Origin: Actinomadura_C sp036008685
GTDB lineage: Bacteria; Actinomycetota; Actinomycetes; Streptosporangiales; Streptosporangiaceae
Direction: 5' to 3'
NCBI GenBank assembly: GCA_036008685.1
Contig: DASYNF010000275.1
Location: 1 to 64,000 of the forward strand
DNA length: 64,000 nt
Part shown: positions 1-7,985 of the stretch, in pieces
How positions within the stretch are numbered: the stretch's first letter is position 1
How the letters are laid out: every line of letters begins with the position of its first letter
Made by a program: the position numbers and the translations under genes
The notes under the pieces: generated by a model
Seen by the model: only the letters and a program-made list of their open reading frames with translations
What the model was told of the DNA's origin: nothing
The model's database searches: none

Positions 1-81
1 CTAATGGCCGCGACGTGGCGGGTTGCCCGTAGCCTCTCCGAGGCCCAGCATGGGAGCACACGCACCAAGGAGGAGCCCGCC

Positions 82-525
82 ATGCCAAGGTCCTACGCCA
101 GTGCCGTCCTCAACGCCTCGGCCGACGAGGTCTGGTCCTACCTCCGGGATTTCGGCAACATCGCCGAATGGCTCCCCGGGATCGAGACCTGTGACATCGA
201 AGAGGGCGGCGACGGCCCGGGCGGCTCCGGGGTCGGCTCCGTCCGCCGGCTCACCGCGCCCGGCGACGCCGTCTTCCGGGAACGGCTCGTCGCCCTGTCG
301 GACGCGGACCGGACCCTGTCCTACGAGTTCGTCGAGAGCCCATTGCCGGTCCGTGACCTCAGAGCCACGATCCGGGTGGCGCCCGTCACCGACACCGGGC
401 AGGCGTTCGTGGAGTGGTCGGGGCGGTTCGACGCGGACGCCGCCGATGAGCAGGCCATGACCAAGGTGTTCACCCGGGGCGTCTACGGCGCGGGACTCGA
501 AGGACTGCGCAAGCGGTTCGGCTGA
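82..525 (+). CDS. SRPBCC (START-like) family protein
   Basis: A protein of 147 residues with the SRPBCC/polyketide-cyclase-like pattern: an N-terminal strand followed by SADEVWSYLRDFGNIAEWLPG, a helix-grip opening typical of Bet v1-like ligand-binding proteins. The ATG at 82 is chosen because AAGGAGGAG lies just upstream; an earlier in-frame start near position 4 would skip this site. Such proteins bind a hydrophobic ligand in a deep pocket, but the ligand cannot be read from the sequence. It stands alone and is convergent with the crotonase gene. Family assignment is solid, function unknown. Confidence 0.8.
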   Translation: MPRSYASAVLNASADEVWSYLRDFGNIAEWLPGIETCDIEEGGDGPGGSGVGSVRRLTAPGDAVFRERLVALSDADRTLSYEFVESPLPVRDLRATIRVAPVTDTGQAFVEWSGRFDADAADEQAMTKVFTRGVYGAGLEGLRKRFG

Positions 526-531
526 GCCGCA

Positions 532-561
532 CCGCTTCTCATCCGGCCGCTTCTCATCCGG
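532..561. repeat. 15-bp tandem duplication in the convergent intergenic gap
   Basis: The unit CCGCTTCTCATCCGG occurs twice head to tail (532-546 and 547-561) in the 49-bp gap between two convergent genes. It does not form a hairpin and is probably a replication slippage product. Confidence 0.7.
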
Positions 562-574
562 CCGCGACCGATCC

Positions 575-1366
575 TCAGTCGAACCTCGGAGTGCGCTTCT
601 CCCGGACGGCGGCCACGCCCTCGCGGACGTCCGGGCCGCTGAAGCCGAGGAACTCCATGGCCAGGGACGCGTCGAAGGTCGGCCCGGCCATCCGCAACCA
701 GTTGTTCAGGGCGTACTTGGTGAACCGGACGGCCTCCCCGGCTCCGGCCGCGAGGCGTCCGGCCACCTCCAGTGCCCGGTCGTGCACCTGGTCGTCGTCC
801 ACGCACAGGCTCACCAGCCCGATGCGCTCCGCCTCCTCGCCGGTCAGCGGCTCGCACAGCAGCAGGTGGTATTTCGCCTTGGCCATGCCGCACAGCAGCG
901 GCCAGACGATGGCCGCGTGGTCCCCGGCCGCGACACCCAGCCGTGTGTGCCCGTCAATGATCTTCGCGGAGCGGCCGGCGACCGAGATGTCGGCGAGCAG
1001 GGCCACGGCCAGACCCGCGCCGACGGCCGGGCCCTGGATGGCGCTGACGACCGGCTTGGCGCAATTGATGAGGTTGTAGACGATGTCGCGCGCCTCGCGG
1101 AGGATCCGGGTGCGGACGGCGTGATCGGACATCATCTCTTCGATCATGGAGAGGTCGCCTCCCGCGGAGAACGCGGTCCCCTCCCCGCGCACCACCACGG
1201 CCCGGACCGCGTCGTCGGCGTCCACGTCCCGCCAGATCTCCGCGAGTTCGCGGTGCCCGGTCATGTCCACCGCGTTGAGCCGGCCCGGCGTGCTGATGGT
1301 CACGCGCAGTACCCCGGGGGCGGCCCAGTCGATCTTGAGCCGCTCGTACGACCCGTACCCGCTCAT
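575..1366 (-). CDS. Enoyl-CoA hydratase/isomerase (crotonase) family protein
   Basis: A 263-residue crotonase-fold protein. The oxyanion-hole segments are visible as FSAGGDL (around residue 66) and GPAVGAGLA (around 112), which polarise an acyl-CoA thioester carbonyl. The region that carries the first catalytic glutamate in classical hydratases reads GHTRLGVAAGDHA here, so the canonical acid is not evident and the exact reaction (hydration, isomerisation or other) is open. The ATG start has GAGGG four bases upstream. Being monocistronic, it gives no pathway clue. Family is sure, substrate is not. Confidence 0.85.
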   Translation of the reverse strand: MSGYGSYERLKIDWAAPGVLRVTISTPGRLNAVDMTGHRELAEIWRDVDADDAVRAVVVRGEGTAFSAGGDLSMIEEMMSDHAVRTRILREARDIVYNLINCAKPVVSAIQGPAVGAGLAVALLADISVAGRSAKIIDGHTRLGVAAGDHAAIVWPLLCGMAKAKYHLLLCEPLTGEEAERIGLVSLCVDDDQVHDRALEVAGRLAAGAGEAVRFTKYALNNWLRMAGPTFDASLAMEFLGFSGPDVREGVAAVREKRTPRFD

Positions 1367-1529
1367 CTGTCCCTCACCACTCCTCGCTGGCCGTACGGGC
1401 GGTGTGCCGCGCGGCCGTCAATCACGGTGTGCCACCGGGCGACGCCGATGTGATCCTCTCGCCCATCGTGCCGGGAGCCGGGACCGGACTTCGCGCGGCA
1501 CCGCGCGGATCCGGACCTGTCACTCGGCT

Positions 1530-2300
1530 TCAACGGCCGGCCGCCTCGACGACGAGCGCCTCGAACAGCCGCAGGTCATCTCCCTCCTCCGGATTCCACT
1601 GCACGCCCACACCGAACCGGTGGCCCTGGAGCTCGACCGCCTCGACGACCTGGTCGTCGGTCCAGGCCACCGCCACCAGGCCCTTACCGAGCCGCTTGAC
1701 CGCCTGATGATGCCGCGTGGGAACCTCGGCGAAATCACCGATGATCTTACCGACCGTGCTGTCGGTGCTGATCTGCACCCGGTGCGTCCCCGGTGCCCCC
1801 GTGGCCGGCCGGTGCCCGTCGTGGCCCACGACCTCGGGAAGGTGCTGGACCAGCACGCCACCCCTGGCGACATTGAGGATCTGCATGCCCCGGCCGATGG
1901 CCAGGAACGGCAGGTCGGCCTCGATGACGGCGCGGAGGAGCCCGAGCTCGAACCGATCCCGGTGCGGCTGGGACGGTCCCGTGTGGTCATGACGGTCGGC
2001 GCCGTACAGCGAGGGGTCGATGTCGTCTCCGCCCGCGACCACGAGGCCGTCGACCCCGCGCACGAGCGCGGCGACTCCCCGCGCCCCGGTGGGCGGGAGC
2101 AGGACCGGCACGCCACCGGCCCGCTCGACCGCCCGCAGGTAGGACGCCGGGAGCAGCGCCGCCTCGCGGACCCATTCTCCCCAGCGGGCCGGCTCGAGGT
2201 AGGCGGTCACCCCGATCAGCGGCGGAACGGAGGCCGCGGCCTCCCGGGCCTCCCGCCCCCGATCCTGAGCTTCCCGGGCATCGCGCTTCGGCTCTCGCAT
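1530..2300 (-). CDS. Class I glutamine amidotransferase-like (PuuD/peptidase C26) protein lacking catalytic Cys and His
   Basis: A 256-residue protein with the whole layout of gamma-glutamyl-GABA hydrolases (peptidase C26, PuuD-like): VVAGGDDIDPSLYG near 88, the nucleophile-elbow region near 133, HHQAVKRLG near 197 and the C-terminal QW-PE motif near 234. The elbow, usually GICRG, reads AIGRG, placing Gly136 where the nucleophilic Cys belongs. The QWHPE motif reads QWNPE, placing Asn236 where the catalytic His belongs. The gene is otherwise intact, so it looks like a maintained pseudoenzyme, perhaps a binding or regulatory protein. The ATG at 2300 is chosen for AAAAGGGAGGGG upstream; a start at 2357 lacks such a site. 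Confidence 0.8.
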   Translation of the reverse strand: MREPKRDAREAQDRGREAREAAASVPPLIGVTAYLEPARWGEWVREAALLPASYLRAVERAGGVPVLLPPTGARGVAALVRGVDGLVVAGGDDIDPSLYGADRHDHTGPSQPHRDRFELGLLRAVIEADLPFLAIGRGMQILNVARGGVLVQHLPEVVGHDGHRPATGAPGTHRVQISTDSTVGKIIGDFAEVPTRHHQAVKRLGKGLVAVAWTDDQVVEAVELQGHRFGVGVQWNPEEGDDLRLFEALVVEAAGR

Positions 2301-2973
2301 GCCTGGATTCCCCTCCCTTTTGAGGACCGGCCATGGCCGCCGCCTGCTGTGCGCCATTTGATGGCCTTTGCCAGATCATCATGACGCATTGGCCGGCCAT
2401 TCGGATCACCCCACCCCAGGTCCTGGCATTCGCAAGCCTGCCCTAGATTCCTTGTTTCCGCAGGCCGAGAGGGTAGATCAATTCGCCCGCGGACCGGCCG
2501 GCGGGCGGAGACCCGCTGGGACTCCGGGCGATCCGTACGACTGTGACCTGCGGAGACAAAGGCCGGCCGAGATACCACAAGGACATCGGGCAATACCGGA
2601 TGGCATTCAGCGGAAATGACAATCACTACCGGTATCAAAGAATCATAGTTTGGTGACTCATGGTTTCCCGTCGGCCACTTTCACACGAAACGGTTGAGGA
2701 CCGGCACCACGCGGTGCCAAAATGTCGGCCGAAGACAAGGCGCCGCAACGACACGCGATCATGCCGCTGAGGGGGTGGCGTGATCACTGAGGTCGGAGCG
2801 GCAACGCAATGCTCGTGGAGGTATGCCCGCCCGAAACCGCGAACTTCCTTGATCACGAAGGCCGGCGGCCGGCGTCTCCGCAGGGGCGCGGCCTCCCTGC
2901 CGGTGTCCCATGGCCGGTGGCCGTCCCGGGACGGGCTCTGAGCGCAGGCCGGCGCCGGGCACGCGGCCGCCGC
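2301..2973. other. Intergenic region without a supported gene
   Basis: This 673-bp gap separates the 5' end of the amidotransferase-like gene from the 3' end of the XRE regulator, both on the minus strand. Open frames here are short, lack ribosome sites and resemble nothing known. The stretch 2560-2700 is clearly more AT-rich than its surroundings, so it may hold the promoter of the amidotransferase-like gene, but I could not define hexamers. Confidence 0.5.
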
Positions 2974-3786
2974 TCACCAGCCGGCGCGCCGTCTCAGGAA
3001 CAGGGCCGTACGCTCGTCGGCGGGATAGAAGGACTCGATCGCCAGCTCGGCCACGGTGATGTCCACGGGGGTCCCGAACGTGGCGATGGTCGTGAAGAAC
3101 GACAGCGGCAGGCCGCCAGGCTCGGGCGCCCGCATCCGCAGCGGCACGAGGACCTCGCCGGTGGAGGGAAGATCCGCCTCGCTGACCGGATCCGCACAGG
3201 GATAGTCCCGCATCTCCCGGTAGAGGCCGGTGAGGGACGCGTCCGCGGTCAGGGCCACGTGGCGGCGCAACCGCCCGAGCATGTGGGCCCGCCACTCCCC
3301 CAGGTTGACGATGGCCCCGGCCATGCCCTGGGGATGCATGCTCAGCCGGAGGACGTTGACCGGCGGGATGAGGAGCCGCGGCGACGCCCCCTCCAGGAAC
3401 AGGCCGGCCGCACCGTTGGCATCGATGAGGTTCCAGTGCCGGTCCACCACCACCGCCGGGTAGGGCTCGTGGCCGGCGAGCACCTGCCGCAGCGCGGCCC
3501 GCACGGCGTCCATGCGGGGCTCCGCCATGTCCGTCTCGGCATAGGCGGGAGCATAGCCGGCGGCGACCAGCAGCAGGTTACGGTCCCGCAGCGGCACGTC
3601 GAGGTGCTCGGCCAGCCGGAGGACCATCGCCCGGCTCGGGGTCGAGCGCCCTGTCTCCACGAAGCTGAGGTGGCGCGTGGACACGTCCGCCTCCGAGGCG
3701 AGTTCGAGCTGGCTCAGCCGGCGGCGCTGCCGCCAGGCCCTGAGCTGGTCACCGATGGGCCGGACGTCCCTCAAGCTCGTGATCAC
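2974..3786 (-). CDS. XRE-family regulator with MmyB-like ligand-binding domain
   Basis: A 270-residue transcriptional regulator. The N-terminal helix-turn-helix spans about residues 10-70 (LRAWRQRRRLSQLELA, then VSTRHLSFVETGRSTPSR as recognition region). The rest matches the MmyB-like C-terminal domain, a PAS-like fold reported to bind fatty-acid-type ligands in some members. The GTG start at 3786 has no Shine-Dalgarno site. A TAACCT -10 element ends six bases before the GTG, which would place the transcript start at the start codon, so the mRNA is probably leaderless. Three copies of a GGTCATGGC half-site lie immediately upstream, pointing to autoregulation. Targets elsewhere are unknown. 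Confidence 0.87.
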   Translation of the reverse strand: MITSLRDVRPIGDQLRAWRQRRRLSQLELASEADVSTRHLSFVETGRSTPSRAMVLRLAEHLDVPLRDRNLLLVAAGYAPAYAETDMAEPRMDAVRAALRQVLAGHEPYPAVVVDRHWNLIDANGAAGLFLEGASPRLLIPPVNVLRLSMHPQGMAGAIVNLGEWRAHMLGRLRRHVALTADASLTGLYREMRDYPCADPVSEADLPSTGEVLVPLRMRAPEPGGLPLSFFTTIATFGTPVDITVAELAIESFYPADERTALFLRRRAGW

Positions 3787-3792
3787 GATCCG

Positions 3793-3798
3793 AGGTTA
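3793..3798 (-). promoter_or_regulatory. Putative -10 element for a leaderless XRE regulator mRNA
   Basis: On the minus strand the hexamer reads TAACCT, fitting the actinobacterial TANNNT -10 pattern. It is followed by six bases and then the GTG start codon, the spacing expected when transcription begins at the start codon. No Shine-Dalgarno sequence is present. The -35 position falls inside the half-site cluster. Confidence 0.5.
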
Positions 3799-3808
3799 GC
3801 GGCGGGCC

Positions 3809-3844
3809 GGTCATGGCGGCCATGACCTCCGAGGTCATGGCCGC
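3809..3844. promoter_or_regulatory. Triple half-site operator upstream of the XRE regulator
   Basis: The 9-mer GGTCATGGC occurs three times in alternating orientation: 3809-3817 (plus), 3819-3827 (as GCCATGACC) and 3833-3841 (plus). The first two form a perfect inverted repeat with a 1-bp centre. The second and third sit within a larger perfect 14-bp inverted repeat (3816-3829 and 3831-3844, 1-bp centre). The array covers the predicted -35 region of the XRE gene, so it is probably where that regulator or a partner binds. Confidence 0.65.
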
Positions 3845-3935
3845 GACGCGCGAAGGCCGCGAAAGCGCACCGCCCTTTACGGCGTAGATTTTTTAGTCCC
3901 CTGCACATCGGCGACTTTGACGTCGGAGCAGTCGA

Positions 3936-3973
3936 CCGCCGTGACTCCGCCGGGCCCCGCGGAGTCACGGCGG
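3936..3973 (-). terminator. Stem-loop terminator downstream of thyX
   Basis: A perfect 15-bp inverted repeat (3936-3950 and 3959-3973) with an 8-base loop begins 26 bases past the thyX stop codon. There is no T-tract, as usual for high-GC actinomycete terminators. Confidence 0.65.
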
Positions 3974-3998
3974 CGTCACCGCGGGGGCCCGGAACCGT

Positions 3999-4733
3999 TC
4001 AGGGCGCGACGCGGCCGTTGGTGTTGAAGGCCGCGGAAGTCAGGGGCATGAGCCGGGCCCACTCGGCTTCCATCTTCTCGGCGACCATCTCGATCTCCCG
4101 CTGCGGGAACGAGGGGACCGCGGCGCGATCGTCCTTGGTCCGCAGGGACAGGAAATGCATCAGCGCCCGCGCGTTGCAGGTGGCGTACATCGAGGAGTAG
4201 AGCCCGACCGGGAGCACGGCGCGGGCCACCTCGCGGGCGATCCCCTGCGCCAGCATCTCCTGGTAGGCGGCGTAGGCCTGCCCATAGGAATCCCGCATCG
4301 TCTCGCCGACGAGCTTGTGCTGCTCCTCGGTGCCCTCGACGAACTCGTACTTGCCCGGACGCCCCTGCTGGACCAGCTTGCGGTCGGCGTCCGGTACGTA
4401 GAAGACCGGCGCCAGCTCGCGGTATCTGCCGCTCTCCTCGTTGTAGCTCCATCCCACCCGGTGACGGTGGAACTCCCGGAAGACCAGGATCGGAGCGCTG
4501 ACGAGAAAGGTCATCGAGTTGTGCTCGAACGGGCTGCCGTGCCGGTCCCGCATGAGGTAGTTGATGAGCCCCTTGGACCGCTCGGGGTCCTTGTCCAGCT
4601 CCTCGATCGACTGCTCACCCGCCGTGGAGACGCGGGCGGCCCACAGCACGTCCGAGTCCGCCGCGCTGTGCTTCACAAGCTCGACCGTCACATCACCGCG
4701 GAACCGCACCCGCGCCGCGTCATCGACTTTCAC
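3999..4733 (-). CDS. thyX: Flavin-dependent thymidylate synthase ThyX
   Basis: ThyX converts dUMP to dTMP using methylenetetrahydrofolate as carbon donor and FAD/NADPH for reduction. The 244-residue length matches the family. The signature RHR-x8-S motif is seen at residues 90-101 (RHRVGWSYNEES), followed by GRYREL; EHNSMTF near 70 and the C-terminal arginine-rich helix near 180 are also typical. GTG start at 4733 is supported by GAGGAGGGGG upstream. It is monocistronic, with a terminator behind it and the molybdoenzyme gene divergent from it. Assignment is near certain. Confidence 0.96.
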   Translation of the reverse strand: MKVDDAARVRFRGDVTVELVKHSAADSDVLWAARVSTAGEQSIEELDKDPERSKGLINYLMRDRHGSPFEHNSMTFLVSAPILVFREFHRHRVGWSYNEESGRYRELAPVFYVPDADRKLVQQGRPGKYEFVEGTEEQHKLVGETMRDSYGQAYAAYQEMLAQGIAREVARAVLPVGLYSSMYATCNARALMHFLSLRTKDDRAAVPSFPQREIEMVAEKMEAEWARLMPLTSAAFNTNGRVAP

Positions 4734-4949
4734 TGCCGGACCCCCTCCTCAGAATCTGCCGCCCCAAGCAAACCAGTTCCCGGTGACAGATCACGACACG
4801 AGCATGGCCCGGAGGTCCCGCGGCTTCGCAGGCCGGCGGGAGCGGCGGCCCCTTCCGCCGGGCCAGGTAACGCCCGTCCCGGTGCAATGCTCCTGGACCC
4901 CCTGCCGCAGACTAGGGGGATTCACGTTCACGACGTTCGGGGCCGACAC

Positions 4950-7013
4950 ATGACCGATCTGAAAGTGCTGGGCGCCTGCCCACTGGACTGCCCGGACACC
5001 TGCGGCTGGGTGGTGACCGTACGGGACGGCCAGGCGGCCGGCATGCGCGGTAACCCCGATCACCCGTTCACCCGCGGCGCGCTGTGCGTCAAGGTCAACC
5101 GTTATCTCGAGCAGGCCGCGGCACCCGACCGGATCCTCTATCCGTTGCGGCGCGTCGGCCCCAAGGGCACCGGCCGCTTCGAGCGGATCACCTGGGACGA
5201 GGCGCTCGACGAGATCACCGGGAGGCTGTCGGGCATCATCGAGGAGCACGGCGGAGAGGCGATCTGGCCCTACTGGGGTACAGGAACGCTCGGCTACATC
5301 CAGGGCCTGGAGGGCTATGCCGGGAGCCGGCTGTTCAACGTGCTCGGCGCCTCGCGGCACGACGCCACGATCTGCTCGGTGGCCGGGAGCACCGGCCTGA
5401 AATACACCATGGGCACCTCCGCGGGGATGGATCCCGAGGACCTCGCCCTGTCGAAGCTGATCATCCTCTGGGGCACGAACACGCTCACCAGCGGGCACCA
5501 CCTGTGGAAGTTCGTCCAGGAGGCCCGCGGCCGGGGAGCGCGGGTCGTCGCGATCGATCCGGTCCGGACCCGTACGGCACAGCAGGCGGACGAGCACATC
5601 GCGCCGATCCCGGGCACCGACGCGGCGCTGGCCCTCGGCCTTCTCAACGTGATCGTGGGGCTGGGGGCCGAGGATCGCGGCTTCCTGGACCGGCACACCG
5701 TCGGCTGGGCCGAGCTTCAGGAGCGGATCGCGCAGTATCCGCCGGAGCGGGCGGCGGCCATCACCGGCGTTCCCGTGGAAACCGTGATCGCGCTGGGCGA
5801 GCGGATCGCCCGGACCCGGCCGACCGCGATCCGGGCGACGATGGGGCTCCAACGCCACGCCGGCGGCGGCAACGCCCTGCGGGCCCTCGCCTGCATCCCC
5901 GGGGTCACCGGTGACTGGAGCCGGCCGGGAGGGGGCCTGTCCTATTCCACCAGCGGGCACTTTCCCCTCGACCAGGCCGCGCTCGTGCGCGAGGACCTGC
6001 GTGCCCGTCCGGTGCGTACCCTCTCCATGACCAGGCTCGGCGAGGGCCTGCTCGAACAGGACCCGCCGGTCAAGGCACTGTTCGTCATCGCGGCCAATCC
6101 GGTCGCCAGCACCCCCCATCAGAACAAGGTGCGCAGGGGCCTGTCGCGTGAGGACCTCTTCACGGTGGTCCTCGAGCAGTTCCCGACGGACACGGCCGAC
6201 TATGCCGACATCGTGCTGCCGGCGACGATGCAGCACGAGCACGTCGATGTGCACAACGGCTACGGCCACCTGTACCTGATGTGGAACGAGCCGGCCGTGG
6301 CCCCGGCGGGCGAGTGCCTGCCGACCTCCGAGACCTTCCGCCGGCTGGCCCGGCACATGGGACTGACCGAGCCGAGCCTGTACGACTCCGACGAGGAGCT
6401 CGCCCGGCAGTTGCTCGGCTCCGGCCATCCCTTCCTCGCGGGCATCACCCTCGACCGCCTGCGCACGGAGGGTTTCGTCCGGCTGAACGTCCCGAAGCCC
6501 TTCCTGCCGTTCGCCGACGGCTTCCCGACCCCTTCGGGCAAACTGGAGTTCGTGTCCTCGCGGGCCGCCGCCGAAGGCCATGATCCGGTTCCCGGCTACG
6601 TGGCCCCCGCCGAGGTGTCCGACGCCGGCCGGGCGGCCCGCTATCCGCTGGCCCTGGTGTCGGGGGCTCCCCATCACTTCCTCAACACCGTGTTCGGCAA
6701 CAACGCCGAACTCCGGCGCCGCGCGGGCGAACCGCAGATCACCCTGCACCCCTCGGACGCGGCCGCCCGGGACCTGGCCGACGGTGACCGGGCCCGTGTG
6801 GGCAACGACCGCGGATCCTTCGACGCGGTCGTCGAGGTCAGCGACCGAGTCCGGCCCGGCGTGGCCGCGACCACCAAGGGCCACTGGGCCAAGCTGACCG
6901 GAGGAAGCAACGTCAACGCCACCGTCGACGAGCGGGACTCCGACCTCGGCGGCGGCGCGGTCTATCACGACACCCGGGTGGAGGTGGAGGCGCGGGCCAC
7001 CTCGGAAACCTGA
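4950..7013 (+). CDS. Molybdopterin-dependent oxidoreductase (DMSO reductase superfamily), stand-alone
   Basis: A 687-residue catalytic subunit. The N-terminal 4Fe-4S domain shows C10-x3-C14-x3-C18-x27-C46. The bis-MGD binding domains follow (LSKLIILWGTNTLTS near 170; the C-terminal molydopterin-dinucleotide domain from about 565 with PHHFLNTVFGNNAELRRR). No Tat signal is present, so it should be cytoplasmic. No electron-transfer or membrane subunit is encoded beside it. Substrate cannot be inferred, since annotated relatives range from formate dehydrogenase-like to thiosulfate reductase-like enzymes. ATG at 4950 begins just before the Fe-S motif; the ribosome site is weak. Confidence 0.85.
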   Translation: MTDLKVLGACPLDCPDTCGWVVTVRDGQAAGMRGNPDHPFTRGALCVKVNRYLEQAAAPDRILYPLRRVGPKGTGRFERITWDEALDEITGRLSGIIEEHGGEAIWPYWGTGTLGYIQGLEGYAGSRLFNVLGASRHDATICSVAGSTGLKYTMGTSAGMDPEDLALSKLIILWGTNTLTSGHHLWKFVQEARGRGARVVAIDPVRTRTAQQADEHIAPIPGTDAALALGLLNVIVGLGAEDRGFLDRHTVGWAELQERIAQYPPERAAAITGVPVETVIALGERIARTRPTAIRATMGLQRHAGGGNALRALACIPGVTGDWSRPGGGLSYSTSGHFPLDQAALVREDLRARPVRTLSMTRLGEGLLEQDPPVKALFVIAANPVASTPHQNKVRRGLSREDLFTVVLEQFPTDTADYADIVLPATMQHEHVDVHNGYGHLYLMWNEPAVAPAGECLPTSETFRRLARHMGLTEPSLYDSDEELARQLLGSGHPFLAGITLDRLRTEGFVRLNVPKPFLPFADGFPTPSGKLEFVSSRAAAEGHDPVPGYVAPAEVSDAGRAARYPLALVSGAPHHFLNTVFGNNAELRRRAGEPQITLHPSDAAARDLADGDRARVGNDRGSFDAVVEVSDRVRPGVAATTKGHWAKLTGGSNVNATVDERDSDLGGGAVYHDTRVEVEARATSET

Positions 7014-7031
7014 CACCGCGGCGTCAGGTCA

Positions 7032-7060
7032 GCGCGGAGGCCCCAGGGGAGCCTCCGCGC
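7032..7060. terminator. Bidirectional terminator between the molybdoenzyme gene and prcA
   Basis: Inverted repeat GCGCGGAGGC/GCCTCCGCGC (7032-7041 and 7051-7060) with a 9-base loop lies between convergent stop codons, so it can serve both genes and ends the proteasome operon. Confidence 0.65.
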
Positions 7061-7103
7061 CATCGACGCGGCCGAAGATCCGCATGGCCGGGGTCAGGAA
7101 CCG

Positions 7104-7970
7104 TCAGGAACCGTCCTGCGGCCCCTTCTCGTCCTCCGTGCCTTCCGTGCCCTTCGCGCTGTTCGTATCCTCCGCGCCTTCCGCGCCCTTCGTGTCCTCC
7201 GCGCTCTCCGCGCTCTCCGCGCTCTTCGTGCCGCCGTCGCCGTCGCCGGCCTCGGCGCTCTCCGCGGACGGCTGCGCCTCCGCGGCCTCGGTCAGCAACT
7301 GCTCGATCCGCGCCGGGGAGAGCCGCCGGAACAGCCGGCGCTCAAGGTTGCGGTCGAGCACGGCGACCTCGAGCGCCTTGGCCTCCAGGTGCCGGTCGGC
7401 GTCCTGTTGCTCCAGGGCGTGCACCCCGGCCCGCAACGCCTCCGCGAGGCCCATGCCCTCGCGGTAACGCTCCTTCAGCGCTTCCGCGACCGCCTCCGCC
7501 TGACCTCCCATCGCCACGAAGCCGTGCTCGTCGGCCACCGAGCCGTCGAAGGTGAGCCGGTAGATCTGGTCGGTCGCCGCGTCCTCGCCGACCTCGGCCA
7601 CCACGAGTTCGACCTCGTACGGCTTGTTCTGCTCGGTGAAGATCGTTCCGAGCATCTGGGCGTAGAAGTTGGCCAGCCCGCGGGACGTGACGTCACTGCG
7701 GTGGTACATGTAGCCGTTGACGTCGGCATAGCGCACACCGACCAGCCGCAGGTTCTCGAACTCGTTGTACTTGCCGACCGCGGCGAAGGCGATCCGGTCG
7801 TAGATCTCACTGACCTTGTGGAGCGCTCGGGACGGGTTGTCGGCCACGAACAGGATGCCGTCGTCGTACTGGAGCACGACCACGCTACGGCCCCGCGCTA
7901 TGCCCTTACGCGCGTAGTCCGCCCTGTCCTTCATCTGCTGGTCGGGCGAGACGTAGAACGGCATGGACAC
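7104..7970 (-). CDS. prcA: 20S proteasome alpha subunit PrcA
   Basis: Forms the outer, non-catalytic seven-membered rings of the actinobacterial 20S core, gates the pore and docks Mpa. The N-terminus MPFYVSPDQQMKDRADYARKG is the typical gating segment, and the body (LQYDDGILFVADNPSRALHK, LGTIFTEQNKPYEVEL) matches PrcA throughout. At 288 residues it is longer than mycobacterial PrcA (about 248); the excess is an acidic Ser/Ala/Glu/Gly/Thr-rich C-terminal tail of roughly 45 residues. GTG at 7970 (reading MSMPFY) has AAGGG upstream at usable spacing. It follows prcB by 15 bases and is the last gene of the cluster. Confidence 0.97.
   Translation of the reverse strand: MSMPFYVSPDQQMKDRADYARKGIARGRSVVVLQYDDGILFVADNPSRALHKVSEIYDRIAFAAVGKYNEFENLRLVGVRYADVNGYMYHRSDVTSRGLANFYAQMLGTIFTEQNKPYEVELVVAEVGEDAATDQIYRLTFDGSVADEHGFVAMGGQAEAVAEALKERYREGMGLAEALRAGVHALEQQDADRHLEAKALEVAVLDRNLERRLFRRLSPARIEQLLTEAAEAQPSAESAEAGDGDGGTKSAESAESAEDTKGAEGAEDTNSAKGTEGTEDEKGPQDGS
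7130..7262. repeat. Degenerate short tandem repeats in the 3' end of prcA
   Basis: Variants of a 9-bp unit such as TCCGCGCTC/TTCGTGCCC recur along this stretch. On the minus strand they encode a Ser-Ala-Glu / Gly-Ala-Glu / Gly-Thr-Glu-like acidic low-complexity tail. The array is in frame, so its length can change without frameshift. Confidence 0.7.
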
Positions 7971-7985
7971 CGGTGGCGATCCCTT

